Of a stretch of 64,000 nucleotides of DNA, positions 26,289-39,370 are shown piece by piece. The translations under genes and the position numbers were made by a program. Every line of letters begins with the position of its first letter. Within the stretch, counting starts at the first letter, position 1. The notes beneath the pieces are model-generated. The model saw only the letters and a program-made list of their open reading frames with translations, made no database searches and was not told the DNA's origin. The stretch is from Cliona cf. orientalis (lineage: Eukaryota > Porifera > Demospongiae > Clionaida > Clionaidae): assembly GCA_963930775.1 (NCBI GenBank), contig OZ005690.1:8292225-8356224 (forward strand), given 5' to 3'.

Positions 26289-26354
26289 ACTATAACTAAT
26301 ATTATTATAATACAATGTATAACAATAATATCACTGCCACTACTGGAAGCCAAT

Positions 26355-29300
26355 TCTATGAAAAGTGTAATGAAAATATGAGAAAATCATATATGTGCTG
26401 AGCTCTTAGAGCTGGAATAGTCTTGGAATTGGGGCCAGAGCCCAATTTCTTGGTGTGTAACTGTGGGAAATTATTTCATAGTGTTGGAATAATATATTAT
26501 CACTTGGAGTACATGTGATAAATATTGGAAACTTTTTCTAAGTGGTCTATAAAATGTATAGTAATTTTTGATGTGTTGTTATTATATTGGAAATTTTTCA
26601 TATACAATAATTCTGAAGTATTTGTAAAACATCGAAATAAATGTGCGATAGTTTTCCAATGTCTACAAATAGTATTGTAATCTACAGATGGTGTTTGAAA
26701 GGTGTGTTAATTTTTTTTGTACAAAATTCCAAGGCTATGTAAAGTATCTGAATAAATTCATGATTTTCAGATGTATTATATTATGAATAATTTAAGCTTA
26801 TGTTGGATTGGGTTATATTGTATTAAACCCAGACTATCAGAAAAATATCTGATATTACTATGGTCACATGACATACATGTGATAAAAATTCAAAAAACCA
26901 AGTTCAAGCATGCAAGTTTGTATAGCTGATCTCAAAAGAAAGGGCCAAAAGGATGGTACTCATGACAACTTAATAATGACTTCTGAAAGTAAGTTTGGCA
27001 TGCCTGCTTTTCACTAAGTTGCTGATCAAGTGATAGCTATCTAAATTTTGTGTCCCTGCAGCTGGCACAGCCATACTGATGTTTACTCCATGCATCTCTT
27101 CTGACTCAGCTCACTGGTTAATCATACAAAGGATTGCACCAGCCTAAGGCTTCTGGTAAGCAATTTAAGATTGCTAGTTTAATACGTACAAGCCAAAGAA
27201 TATTTAATAGAGTATATAGCCACACGCCTATATTAAGCTATTCTGATCCCCTATAGTATACATGCATATCAAGGACACAAGGGCATCATTGAGGTATTAC
27301 TGACAAAACACATTAGACACCTTTTAAGCCCTTGATATAGCTATTAAATATATAGCTGCTTGCCAACCATGAACCATGATCCATGACACTAAAATTAATA
27401 TGCTGGAGTTTCTGATAGTGGCTATATTAATTTAAGGTTTGGTAGCACTCGTTGGTTCTCTAACTATCGTATTCACTCGAACAGACGCCTCTCTCGATTA
27501 GTCGCCGCATCTCCGGAAGTATTGAACGAAAATTAATAGCTGCCACTCTTGAATAGTAGCCGTACCATACCTACTATTTGAGAAGTACATTATAGCATTT
27601 AAACATGCCTTATGACTCATTCTAAGTAACTAAATACTTAGCAATATTCTAGAACAAGCTGTAGCCTTCTACATCGGCAAAGGGGTCCGAATCAGTGGTG
27701 TCAATTGACCATTTCTCTATGGATTGCCTCTCTGGCAGCTACTGGTATTAATAAATACCACTCTCAAATAGAAGTCATCACTTTCGAATAAATACCACAC
27801 AAACTCGGGTAACGAAATAAATACCGTATAGCTCCAAATTTTCATGGTTCAAAATTTTTGTGAAATTACTGAAAATCCCATGATCGAAAATTTTTGTGAT
27901 AAAAATTTCGTGATCGCCAGATTTTTTCATGATTATCACCGCGCCGCGGCATCCGTGCAGACAATTTACCTTGTTGCTCGCCCACAATTGCACGTGGCTC
28001 AGTGTTAGGCTAGCATGCTAGTGTGGACGTGAAGAGAAAAGAAACTAGACAAGACTTATACTGGCCTCTCTTTCTGCCTTTAGCACCTCGTCTGTTTGGC
28101 CATTTCTTCAACGTGGTTGTTGGCGGATTCGATACAAGATGAAGGATGTTGTTTGGACAAAGATCCTTGCGGATTTGGTAGGTATCTTTTACTCATTTTC
28201 TGAAAGTAAGCGTACAGAGTCTATACATCGTTAGCAGCGATTCAATGCTTCATTTCACAGTTCAGGCGTTCATTAGCCGACTAGTATCGCATGTTTACAC
28301 GTATGCACAATCGCGCTTGCGATGCGCATGTGCACACAGAATGTAGCCACACTCACAATGATACTACATTTTCGTGAAGAAAATTTTCGTGATCAGAGCT
28401 CAAATCACGAAATTCACGAAAATATTGTGCCACGAAAATTTGGAGCTAGCTATACGGTAGGATCAAGTGAATACTGTATCTGGCTGTGTGCCATACACCC
28501 AGCCCAGATAGCCGGCCACTACATAAACCCCTTGGGCTGTCTGAATATGTCATCAACCCACTGATGCCCTTACCTTCTATGATAAGCACTCTTATCCCAA
28601 CTATAGATTATTATTATGATTCGGTATATCCCCTCCCTGTCTTACATTTCATATAACTACAATAGTGTCGTACTCTGCCCATCCTGGCGTGTTTTTCAAC
28701 ATGCAATGTTGAATAACATGGGATGTCCCTGGTACAAGCTCAAGGCTACGCTAAAGCATGATATTATAATAATATGCATTATTTTTTGTTGTACAGGTTC
28801 TACAATGTCTTGATGACCCACGGTTCTAGAAGATGATATTGTGACTTATGTACTAATTGGTGTAAGCCTCAAGTACTAAAATTAATGTATTGTCGAAATT
28901 CTGTATTCATAATAATTACTACTCATCATCTAAGTTTGATTGTGCTCTGTTGTCATTAATTTTTATCATTTTTTATCGTTAGTTTCACTCTTATTATTTT
29001 AATTATCATGTTGATTGGTTTTATTCATCAACTTTTCTAATATTATTATGATATTCATAATAATGAATAATTTTACCATACTAAACCTACATTCAATACT
29101 ATTCCAACACTATTTATGCTGACACTTTCCCACTGATAAGATTGGAATAGTGTGGGAAATTCCAATACTTTTCCCAAACACTTTTGAGCAATTTCCCACA
29201 AAACGGGGTCAAATTCTCAGATACATTACCAGTACTTCTTTGATGATATGAAATGGATCATACGCACATACGCTTTCCAATATTTTTCACATCGTTTTCT

Positions 29301-30612
29301 TATACCTATACTTTCCAGTAGTGTAGCTATTTGTAGATGTTGGAAAACTATTGCACATTTATTTTGATGTTTTATATATACAAATACTTTAGAATTGTGT
29401 ATGAAAAATTTCCAATATAATAACAACACATCAAAAATTACTATACTTTGTATAGATCACTTAGAAAAAGTTTCTAATATTTATCACATATACTCCAAGT
29501 GATAATATATTATTCCAACACTATGAAATAATTTAATTTCCCACAGTTACACACCAAGAAATTGGGCTCTGGCTCCAATTTCCAAGACTATTCCAGCTCT
29601 AAGAGCTCAGCACATATGATTTTCTCATATTTTCATTACACTTTTCATAGTAGTGCTAGTATATATTGTAATCTACAGATGGTGTTTGAAAGGTGTGTTA
29701 ATTTTTTTGTAAAAAATTCCAAGGCTATGTAAAGTATCTGAATAAATTCATGATTTTCAGATGTATATGAATAATGTCAGATTTTAAGCTTATGTTGGAA
29801 TTATATGTATTAAACCCAGACTATCAGAAAAATATCTGATATTACTATGACTTACATGTGATAAAAATTCAAAAAACCAAGTTCAAGCATACAAGTTTGT
29901 ATAGCTGATCTCAATAGAAAGGACCAAAAGGATGGTGCTCATGACAACCAAATATTGACTTCTGGAAGTAAGTTTGGCATGTATATGCCTGCTTTTCAAG
30001 TTGCTGATCAAGTGATACCTAAATTTTGTGTCCCTGCAGCTGGCACAGCCATACTAATATTTACTCCATCTCTTCTGACACAGCTCACTGGTTAATCAAA
30101 GGATTGCACCAGCCTTCTGGTAAGCAATTTAAGATAGCTAGTTACGTACAAGCCAAAGAATATTTAATAGAGTATATAGCCACACGCCTATAAGCTATTC
30201 TGATCCCCTACATGCATATCAAGGACACAAGGGCATCATTGAGGTATTACTGATAAAACACATTAGACACCTTTTAAGCCCTTGATATAGCTATTAAATA
30301 TATTATAGCTGCTTGCCAACCATGAACCATGACCCATGATACTAAAATTAATATGCTGGAGTTTCTGATAGTGGCTATATTAATTTAAGGTTTGGTAGCA
30401 CTCGTTGGTTCTCTAACTACCGTATTCACTCGAACAGACGCCTCTCTCGATCAGTCGCTGCATCTCCAGAAGTATTGAACAAAAATCAATAGCTGCCGCT
30501 CTTGAATAGTAGCCGTACCACACCTACTATTTGATAAGTACATTAGCATTTAAACATGCCTCACGACTCATTCTAAGTAACTAAATACTTAGGAGTCTTC
30601 TAGAACAAGCTG
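26355..30612. repeat. Compound repeat: inverted unit beside a direct duplication
   Basis: Unit A (26355-26683) recurs inverted at about 29285-29653. The sequence that follows, unit B (26683-27665), recurs directly at about 29653-30612. A thus lies in opposite orientations next to two same-orientation copies of B. No coding sequence recognised. A separate element sits at 27822-28459. Confidence 0.6.
27822..28459. mobile_element. Element with TACCGTATAGCTCC ends
   Basis: Left TACCGTATAGCTCCAAATTT and right AAATTTGGAGCTAGCTATACGGTA are inverted. Subterminal TTTTCGTGA/TCACGAAA motifs repeat on both sides. The first bases TACCGTA are shared with elements at 48649 and 54741. Confidence 0.55.
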
Positions 30613-30948
30613 TAGCCTTCTCCTTATGCATGGACTAAGTCTTTACTATGACCTTAATTCAACAGATATGCTAACAAAGCATTCCTCATCAACAGTTTCC
30701 ACATAATAATAATATTATTATTAGCTATTATTATGGAGTATGCTGGTCACACACAAGCCATGCAGTCAAGGATATCGACAAAGAAAATTATATGACAAAA
30801 TCCAAAGGCAAACAATTGTAAGAACATCATTAGACAGTTTCACAATGTCATAAAATTTATTAGATTCTAAAGCTATACTGGACAAAATTAGAAGGGGGTA
30901 GAGAAGTGAGCATTGATGGAATGCCCTTCTCAGTAGACAAGGTTCCAG

Positions 30949-31263
30949 CATCTAACCCTCATCAAATGGAAGGATGACAGAGGGGAGGAACAGCTCTTCC
31001 ATCTTACAGACAACATCGCCCTCAAATGGCTCATGATTGGATGGCTCCTTGGTCTAAACTGTTCAAAGCTACTGAACCTGGCCGAAAAGTATCAGGACCA
31101 ACCAGAAGAGTGTAGTCGAGAAGTGCTAGGCCTGTGGTTAGAGAATCCTCCTAAAGGTTACCCCACCACGTGGCAGGGACTAATCAACCTCCTGAAGCAC
31201 AGTAAGCTGAGTGAGGTAGTGGCTCAACTAAGAAACACTTTGAGCAAAGCTACAGATCTTTAA
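30949..31263 (+). pseudogene. Isolated Death-domain exon
   Basis: After a possible acceptor (GGTTCCAG) an open frame of about 104 residues runs to TAA at 31261-31263. It begins HLTLIKWKDDRGEEQ and has typical Death-domain features: IALKWLMIGWLLGL, PEECSREVLGLWL and PTTWQGLINLLKHSKL. It is only distantly related to the Death exon at 3166-3491. The codons just before it (FDGMPFSVDK) are shared with 24381, where a GTGAGT donor follows. Here only seven bases separate them from the exon, so the intron seems to have been lost or deleted. No other exons of this gene are visible, so a fragment is likelier than a working gene. Confidence 0.5.
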
Positions 31264-31390
31264 CTAATCGAATGTGGATGTGTTGTGTACTTCATTTGAC
31301 TTCACCATTGGCATAGTTTTAAATTATTGTCCTGATAATGATTACAATTTATATGATTAGCATGCATTAATAATTTTATGTCACTGTTAA

Positions 31391-32372
31391 GGTACCATTA
31401 AATTGCGTGGGCGTGAGGTGGGAAATATGACACCTAAACCACATCAAAGAGTCATTAGTGAGGTACATGTTGTGTGACCACGCCCTTTAAATTGTCCAGG
31501 TCTCAGGGGTGTGGCTGCTAGAGCCGGAAGTGTTCATTTAATATCCTCAATGGACCGGAAGGGAGAGGCCAGACCACGCCTAAATCAGCACCACCCTGTG
31601 CCTCAAGGACCACCATTCTCAATCAAGTGCCGACTGGCCACCGGATATCCACCGGAAGCCCACAATCAATCCCAATTAAAACACACAGCTTCCTCAAGGA
31701 CACAAACACGTCAAGGCCGTTCTGCCACACCGCCCACACAAGAGCTCACCTCATTTCCTGTGTGGGCGGGGTAACAACACGTAGTCGCAACCACATCCGC
31801 TTTAAACCATCGTCCGCTTCCGTCCAACCGTACGGTCCCCTCGATCGCACCGGCGTACAGTGCCTCATTAACTGACATGGCCTCACCTTTGACCTCCTGC
31901 CACGCCCCCAAAGCATCCTCGCGGGGTTTAAAGGTCACCACCGCTTTCGGGACACGCCCACCTATCGCCGCGGCCAGTCCCAGGCGCCGATGTCCAAGCA
32001 CTGGCCCTTGAAGCCACGCCCAATCCGAAGCAACAAAACCTGCATTAACGCACACGCACACACTCCACACAGTGCCAGAAACACGCCCACATGCTTAATT
32101 AGGCCTAATTAGCTTTTTTTTTTTTTTTTTTTGTCGTTGCGGTTAATAGTTAAGAAAGAATGCTTTGATCTTGCTTTGATGTGGGCAATTACCGGTCTTT
32201 TCTTCAGGGGCCACTTCCGGTCGCTAATTACACGCGCATAATCATCCCTGGCCGATTCTGGACACGCCCACCTTCGACCAAAAGCACTCGCATGGCCTCT
32301 TCGGCCACGCCCCCTCACGATTAGCTAATTGAATTAGCCATTCCTCACGCTCACGCCCACGCAATTTAATGG
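31391..32372. mobile_element. TTAA-flanked element, copy C
   Basis: It starts GGTACCATTAAATTGCGTGG after TTAA (31387-31390). The right end reaches CACGCAATTTAATGG but lacks the final TACC and TTAA, so it is slightly eroded. It contains a poly-T run at 32116-32132. It lacks the nested insert of copy A and so serves as its empty-site reference. Confidence 0.7.
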
Positions 32373-33154
32373 AGATCATTTAGCCCTCATTCTTTTGTTG
32401 ATGAAGCATCGGAATCTTCCTTTTCAATACTGTTTAAATAATCTGAAGGTAGTAGCTACATGTATAAATCATTTCTTCATTACAAACTACACGTGTGCTA
32501 TATACCCAAGGGTATGACTGCCGTATGCTCACCTAAAGGTCTGTCAAAGTCACTGATGCACACCACCAAAATCCTGCTGACAGAGCAACAGATTACTCTC
32601 ACTATGGCCAGTGCAAGCCAAGGGAGCTAGTGAGGTTGTTACCAGTGAGGTTGTTGCCAGGGATAGAGACTAGGGAGAGGGAGGTGTCAGTGTGTGTAGT
32701 GGGAACAGGAGTGGATGGGGTCAGCGTGACATAAACGATCAATTATCGGCACCTATACTTCCCCGATTTACAGCCCCGCCTAGGAACTCTTCCTGGAAGT
32801 CGAACTTGTACTGCTAGGGTTGCCTTGATGACCTCTACAATCGTACTTACTTTCGAAGAGACTTTCGTTTTGTCCCGATCGGCGTGACTGCTACGACCAT
32901 TCTGGCACGGAGATCAATTATCGGCAGCATGTACGCATTATCGGCAGTACGTTGACCTTAGAACATCGATTATCGGCGGAAAAAACCTGTTGCGCAGACG
33001 ACCCTGAACCTCACAAAAATTTATCAAAAATCATGAAGATGCCCAGCACCTCACTGTCTTTGTTGCATAAAATTATTTTGAAAATACCATTTCATTTTTG
33101 AGATATGAATTTTTTTAAGGGTTAATACAAGTTGCGTTATACACAATAATAACA
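32373..33154. other. Left flank and subterminal repeats of pogo-like element 1
   Basis: No exon recognised. ATTATCGGC occurs at about 32740, 32914, 32935 and 32965, the same motif found near the ends of the element at 40141-43847. This interval is therefore probably the 3' non-coding end of the transposon whose gene starts at 35827. A clear outer terminus near 32735 (ATAAACGATCAATTATCGGC) is degenerate. Confidence 0.45.
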
Positions 33155-35827
33155 TTAAACTGCACAAAAAGGACAAAATAGCTCTCTACCTTGATCATCT
33201 ACACCTATATCACATATGCACTCTTCATGTAGCCACCTCCCACAGACATATTGCACCCATTCCAGTCCATTTCCCTCCAGCTGATCTTCCTCAAATGTAC
33301 GATAGCAAACACAGCATACATTGGAGTTAATAGTTGTATTGTCCTCACTTGTGCCAGAGTGTGCTGCTGCCGCCGACGAGCGTGAGGAATTCCTAGACCT
33401 TGTGCTTGTAGAAGTACCAGGATCAGAGGAGCTTGTTGAGGCACCTGGATCAGTTGTAGCCGAAGTACCTGCCGCTGCTGCTTACTCTTTTCGCTTCTTT
33501 GCTTGGCTACTGGCAGCTGATGCCGGTACTCTACTTTCCCATATCTTAGCAGCCTCTTCGGCCTTTCTAGCTCGTTCTTCAGCTTTCTTCTTTACAGCAT
33601 CTTCCTTTTCTTTTTTCTTCTGTTTCCTCTCCGCTTTTCGCTTCTCCTTTTCTTCTATCTCTTTCTTCTTCTTTTGCTCCCGTTTCTCTAAGATGGCAGC
33701 ACATTTCGCACTGGTAAGCACCCCAGCTCCAGATACCCGTTTAGCAGTTGAAGCACTGCTCTTGGTAGTAGCATTTGATATAACTTGCACTAGATACTTT
33801 GATATATACCTTAGTTCAGAGTCAGATTCACCAGAACTTGTTCCCACAGATGAGGGTACAGATCCAGGAGTCGTTACGGGTGTCTTGGTGCATGAACTGA
33901 GAGTGGGAGACTTATTAGGAGGAGTCTTAATGGACTCCTTGGTGGATGTACGAGGGGTGGACTCAAGAGTGGGAGGAGTTTTAACTGATTCTGTAGTTGA
34001 TGCACGAGAGGTGGACTTAAGAGTGGGAGGAGTTTTAAGTGATTCTGTAGTTGATGCACGAGGGGTGGACTCAAGAGTGGGAGGAGTTTTAAGTGACTCT
34101 GTAGTTGATTCACGAGGGGTGGACTCAAGAGTGGGAGGAGTTTTAAGTGGCTCTGTAGTTGATGCACGAGGGGTGGACTCAAGAGTGGGAGGAGTTTTAA
34201 CCGACTCTGTAGTTGATCCATGAGAAGGATTAGTAACACATGGTTTTGTAGCTGATGATGCATGGAAGGTAGAAGAGTCAACGGAGGGAGAGTTGGAGGG
34301 TGCGGCACATTCAGTTGTAGGAATTGGTGATGACGGCTGCACAAAGGAGAATACATCGGTCAGAGTAGGATTGTCTTCACTGACATCTGCAGATGACTCG
34401 GGAGCAAGGACAAGCATGTGTCTGTCAGCTGGAATGCTATCGGGATGATTAATCTCAAGCCAGCGAAGATACTCCGGATCTATGAGATCGTATCCTTCTT
34501 CAAACCTTTCCCGGAAACGCTCCTCTTGTTCAACTGAAAATTCTGTGACTGTGTTTTCGTCTCCATTCTCCATGAGGTCATTCTCTTTTTCAGGTTGCTG
34601 GTCACTGGGTCGTGTTAGAGTAGCTTCCGGATTGTCAGTGCTGATGCTACAATCAATGGCTTGTGGATTAAATGGGTACACACCACATCGTCTGAAACCG
34701 GCACAGATGACTGTTGGTGTCATGGTCTTGTCCCACGCTTTGTGTAAGAGCTCTGAGAATTGATATTTTGTAACAGCTTTACCAGGATGGGTTTGAACAT
34801 AATCATGGCAGGCATCCTGCCAGTTCTGCTTTAATGATTTGAAAACACTGGCGTCAAGAGGCTGACTCTCATGGGTTGTGTGGGGAGGAAGGCAAAACAA
34901 AATGATGTCATGCTCCCTTGCAAAGCGTATCAGGTCGGGCTGGAAATGGGAGCTGTGGCCATCCAGTAGGACTATAGCTAGTAGTGGTCGAACACCAACT
35001 GCATGCTCAAGGAAATGGTCAGTAAGCCAGCCTCTGAATAATTCCATATCCACCCAACCCTTATTGCTTAAGCCATAGGAAGTACCGGGAACTTCACCCT
35101 CTCTCCACTCCATAATTATTAAGACTCTTGGAATCAAATATCACAAAAGGAGGAATGGCATGGCCCGTGGCACTCACACAACCTATCACTGTTATCTGGC
35201 TTTTGTTACCCAATGTTCTGTACCTGACTTTCTTGTGTCCTCTGCCAGTTACGATCTTCGGTGCACTATGGTTTAATGGCATTCCAGTTTCGTTGACATT
35301 ATAGATTCGACGTCCATTGTCTCTTTAGTCAGGCAGTTCATTCTCACATTGGCCGTTGGATCTCCTTTGCGCAAGGAGAGCTGTGGCTGCCTTTTCATAA
35401 ATCTCCTGAACCACCCATCAGAAATCTTCTTCTCTCCTGTCATTCGCCCCTTATCACGTGCAACAGAATCCGCCAAACCCATAATCTGTTTCCTAGTCTT
35501 CCCATAGCCTGCTTTAGCAACGTCTACTAAAAAGCTCGACAATTAATATTCCTTCTCTTTTATAGCTGTTAGAAAAGGCTTTGGTCCTGGGTTCGTGCCA
35601 TGAATAACTTTACCACTCACTCGATCACCAAGAGTCTGTCGTAGTACACCGTATTGTTTAGCAGCACGAAGGACACCAATGTTGCCGTCTTTCACGGCAT
35701 CAATAGCGACTATCATCGACTCCTCAGACCACTGCTTACGTTTCTTGACTTTCTTGGGGCTTCTAAGTAGGGCAGGTGCTGATCGAGAACGAGGCCTTCC
35801 TCTCTTTCTCGCTCGAGGTGGCATCAC
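33155..35827 (-). pseudogene. Decayed pogo/Tigger-like transposase with C-terminal zinc finger
   Basis: Read from 35827 down: basic N-terminus, CENP-B/Psq-type helix-turn-helix (WSEESMIVAIDAVKDGNIGV), in-frame TAA at 35543-35545, second HTH region (ISDGWFRRFMKRQP), then a small deletion with frameshift near 35320. The DDE domain follows. Its first catalytic Asp is Asn (YNVNETG, 35292-35294), a frameshift of about 4 bases lies near 35115, and the second and third Asp are intact (LLDGHSSHF, QPLDASVF). Six 18-residue STTESLKTPPTLESTPRA-like repeats and a Lys/Glu coiled coil come next. An in-frame TAA at 33482 separates this from an open tail encoding CCVCYRTFEED, WVQYVCGRWLHEECI and FCPFC, a PHD/RING-like finger ending at 33155. 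It is a relic; catalysis is not expected. Confidence 0.8.
33890..34225 (-). repeat. 54 bp tandem repeat inside the transposase relic
   Basis: About six units of 54 bases encode 18-residue Ser/Thr/Pro repeats (STTESVKTPPTLESTPRA and variants) between the catalytic domain and the coiled coil. The long plus-strand open frame across this repeat (33321-34223) is an antisense artefact. Confidence 0.8.
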
Positions 35828-35934
35828 ACTCTAATCAACACGAATCATTACCTGTTAGCATCAAAATAGGTAAAATACAATAACAGGGCAGGCCTGTGCC
35901 CCCTCAGGCCCCTCTTTAAACCCGCCACTGGTGT
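35828..35934. other. Junction between two transposon relics
   Basis: No terminal repeat of the pogo-like element is visible upstream of its first codon, so the right end appears deleted. CCCCTCAGGCCCC is a short palindrome-like stretch. Confidence 0.3.
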
Positions 35935-36135
35935 CCATGTACCATCCACTTCATACAGTTGACATCTTCGGATACGTTGGTATCCCAAGCTCTAGCAGCT
36001 TGTAAGTGGCATCGATAAACACTATTTCTGGATAAGAGTCTAAATGCATCGCTCATTGGGCCATCCTGGAAGAAAAGACCCTTAAAATTTTTCTTTTCAT
36101 CGGAATAAACTTCTACAGTTGCTCCTAAGGGAGTG
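35935..36135 (-). pseudogene. Fragment of a ZSWIM/MULE-type RNase H-like domain
   Basis: Reading down from 36135: ATVEVYSDEKKNFKGLFFQD, then MSDAF, a one-base shift near 36040, then YPEIVFIDATYKLLELGIPTY. The order (KGLFFQD, then FIDATYKL, then P-TY) is typical of the N-terminal part of the transposase-like domain in ZSWIM1/3 and MULE-related proteins, where the Asp of DATYK is the first catalytic position. The fragment stops after about 60 residues and is next to a GA microsatellite. It would join a protein like the one at 62585-63256, but they are 27 kb apart and probably separate copies. Confidence 0.65.
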
Positions 36136-36145
36136 GGGAGGGAGT

Positions 36146-36944
<799 letters not shown>

Positions 36945-37259
36945 GGCCACTACGAAGAAATACCTTGTTTCCGGTAACCCGACAATGGTTTTGCAGAGTG
37001 AGTCGGTCGGTCGGTTCGTCAATAGGCCGCGTATGTTGTCAGCATGCACTGGCATATATGGAGGTGATGTCAGCTGATTTTTATGAACATCTGCGCATGC
37101 GTAAATCCCGAACTATGGCGCCAATTGGGCAAGGCATGGGCGGTCACACACCCCATTGACCTTTATACTCTGTGTAATTATAATAAATGACACACCCCCC
37201 GCAGGCCATTCAGTGGGTCGGTCGGGTTACCGGAAACAAGGTATTTCTTCGTAGTGGCC
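36945..37259. mobile_element. Harbinger-type MITE, 315 bp
   Basis: Terminal inverted repeats of about 37 bases are essentially perfect: GGCCACTACGAAGAAATACC at the outer left and its mirror at the right. TAA lies directly outside both ends (36942-36944 and 37260-37262). A GGCC start and a three-base T(A/T)A duplication fit PIF/Harbinger. No coding sequence. Confidence 0.75.
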
Positions 37260-38122
37260 TAAGCTCTTGGTTGTAGGGCTCTTGGTGATATCAGCAAAAG
37301 CACCATGCACTGACTCTCTCTCTGCACCAGATCTAAACTAGGTACATAATATAGGTATCTTACATTCTGATTCGGTGGATAGCTTACCAGCCAAACGTAT
37401 GCCGCTAGCATTATTGACGACTTTACCTTCATAAGAAGTTATGCGCATGAGCAGAAAGCACAAGGCCATGCATAATGCATTGAGTGGGCACTGTCGATAG
37501 GCGTGGTTACGAAGGCTAACAAAAAGGCACCATTTGTGACGTTCGTGGACCATATCCCTCGATTCGAAGCACACTGAAGCCCGTTTTTCGCCAAATGCGA
37601 CTGATTCATTGTGCTTACTAGTCGCTCAGGTGCCTAGACCTCCAGGTATGGCGATTTTTCTGCTAACAACAACTACAACAACGACAACGACGACACGACC
37701 GATTTGCACGGGGTAATAAACATGTTGGTAGCAACAAAAATAAAACTATCAATGGAGCGTCTCGCGAGACTAAATGGAAAGGTAGCGGGAGATCGCCAGT
37801 TCGAAGAGATGGGCGGAGTCGTCGATCGATCGATCGCGAGTCAACACAGTGTACGCGTATCCAGGTAAGCTTACTGCATGCGTAGGCACGTAGCCTTGTT
37901 TTTAGGATAGTCAACCGCTCGAGCTTCGTTTCTTGGCTTCTGACATAAGTGTGCAGGATTGGATCAATATACAAAGTATACATATTATATATCACAAATA
38001 TGCGTATAACTGTCTAACCAATGGATTATACAAATATACATAAGTATACCTCAAGTATGCGTATAATTGTCTAATCCAATACTATGCCTAAATATAATAT
38101 AGTCCATATAATATATAATAAT
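37260..38122. other. No gene recognised; dispersed repeat
   Basis: 37735-37875 (GGAGCGTCTCGCGAGAC..., GATGGGCGGAGTCGT...) recurs at 55670-55800. Together with 36720-36790 it forms a longer repeat, interrupted here by the MITE at 36945. Confidence 0.4.
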
Positions 38123-38181
38123 ATTATACTTGCCTTCAACACTGATACAATTATTGTATCAGTGTTGAAGGCAAGTATAAT
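38123..38181. repeat. Perfect 59 bp palindrome
   Basis: ATTATACTTGCCTTCAACAC followed by TGATACAAT is mirrored exactly around one central base (38152). It could extrude as a cruciform or hairpin. Confidence 0.85.
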
Positions 38182-38292
38182 TTGCATAAAGTGCATAATT
38201 ATATAGACATTATACAACAAATATGCAATAGTATACCCTATACAGTCTAACTGTATAATGTATAATATGTATAATTAGTATACTATTAATTT

Positions 38293-38489
38293 CAATGTCC
38301 GAGTCGCCTGTCAGATAAAGTTTAATTGTCCGAGTCGCGTGTCAGACGTAGTTAAGTTTAGACATCCGTGTCGCGTGTCAGACGTAATTAGGTTTAGACG
38401 TCGGTGTCGCGTGTCGCGTGTCAGACGTAATTAAGTTTAGACATCCGTGTCACGTGTCAGACGTAATTAAGTTTAGACGTCCATATCCA
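38293..38489 (+). repeat. Tandem minisatellite, unit about 37 bases
   Basis: About five units of GTGTCAGACGTAATTAAG followed by TTTAGACATCCGTGTCGC, with short internal variation. Confidence 0.8.
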
Positions 38490-38767
38490 ACGTAATTATA
38501 ATAACATCTCCAAGAGGGGCGAGATATGATTTTATGCAAATCGGACATTATACAAATATACTGTATAATGTATACATGTAATCTAAAGATGTATAATTAT
38601 GCAAATTATGCATTTTATACACCTCCAAGAGGGTGAGATATGACTTTATGCAAATTAGATATTATGCAAATATACTGTATAATTATACATAATGTATACA
38701 TGTATAATCTAAAGATGTATAATTATGCAAATTATGCATTTTATACACAAATATACTGTATATTAGG
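38490..38767. repeat. AT-rich repeat also at 60330-60720
   Basis: Units with CACCTCCAAGAGGGTGAGAT, ATGACTTTATGCAAATTAGA and ATATACTGTATAATTATA occur twice here and again at 60330-60720. Non-coding. Confidence 0.6.
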
Positions 38768-39225
38768 TAATGATGACGTAATCTATGAGGTAATTGCCAG
38801 AAAATTCAGGGCCTCCGTGGAGCCTTTCTGAGACCTGAAAATCGGTATATATGTAGAGTATCTGACGCATGTATCCAGCGAATACATTATAAGCTGAGCG
38901 CTACTTTCTCTATAAAGTACCGCCGGCCGAACTTCACGCGTTCTCTTGGCTGACGTAATCCCGTGGATAAATAAAGCTAGCCTAGTGCTAGCTATATATA
39001 GCACACACGCTGTGTGCCATGCCGCGACTAACCTGATGTTCAGAAGCTGTCGAGTTCGTCTCCTGTGATTGAAAATTGTCAGTGTCGAGGTCGAGAGTCA
39101 GCCGCGGTCGACTCTCAGACTCCATCTCTGTGATTGAGGCGCCAGTATCAATGTGTGTACGCACTATATTGACGACCTTTTACCATATGAACCATTATGC
39201 ATGCAGCTCAATTGCTGAATGATTT
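38768..39225 (+). repeat. Second copy of the 22265-22760 repeat
   Basis: It matches from TAATCTATGAGGTAATT to GACGACCTTTTACCATATG with scattered differences. Non-coding. Confidence 0.6.
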
Positions 39226-39370
39226 GCGGACACCGATTTAGTAGCTCGTATATTGTGAACCTTCACACATTCACACACCAAAACAAAAATTTAATGCACA
39301 CAAAAATTAATATACACCTACGTTATAACGTGTACCCACTACCTATACCTACGCTCCTGGGTTATTAATA

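Noticed and set aside
33321..34223. Open frame of 300 codons on the plus strand with repeated GVDSRVGGVLSDSVVDA-like units
   Set aside because: It is the antisense of the Ser/Thr/Pro repeat and coiled coil of the minus-strand pogo-like gene. Periodicity comes from the 54 bp repeat, and no domain is present.
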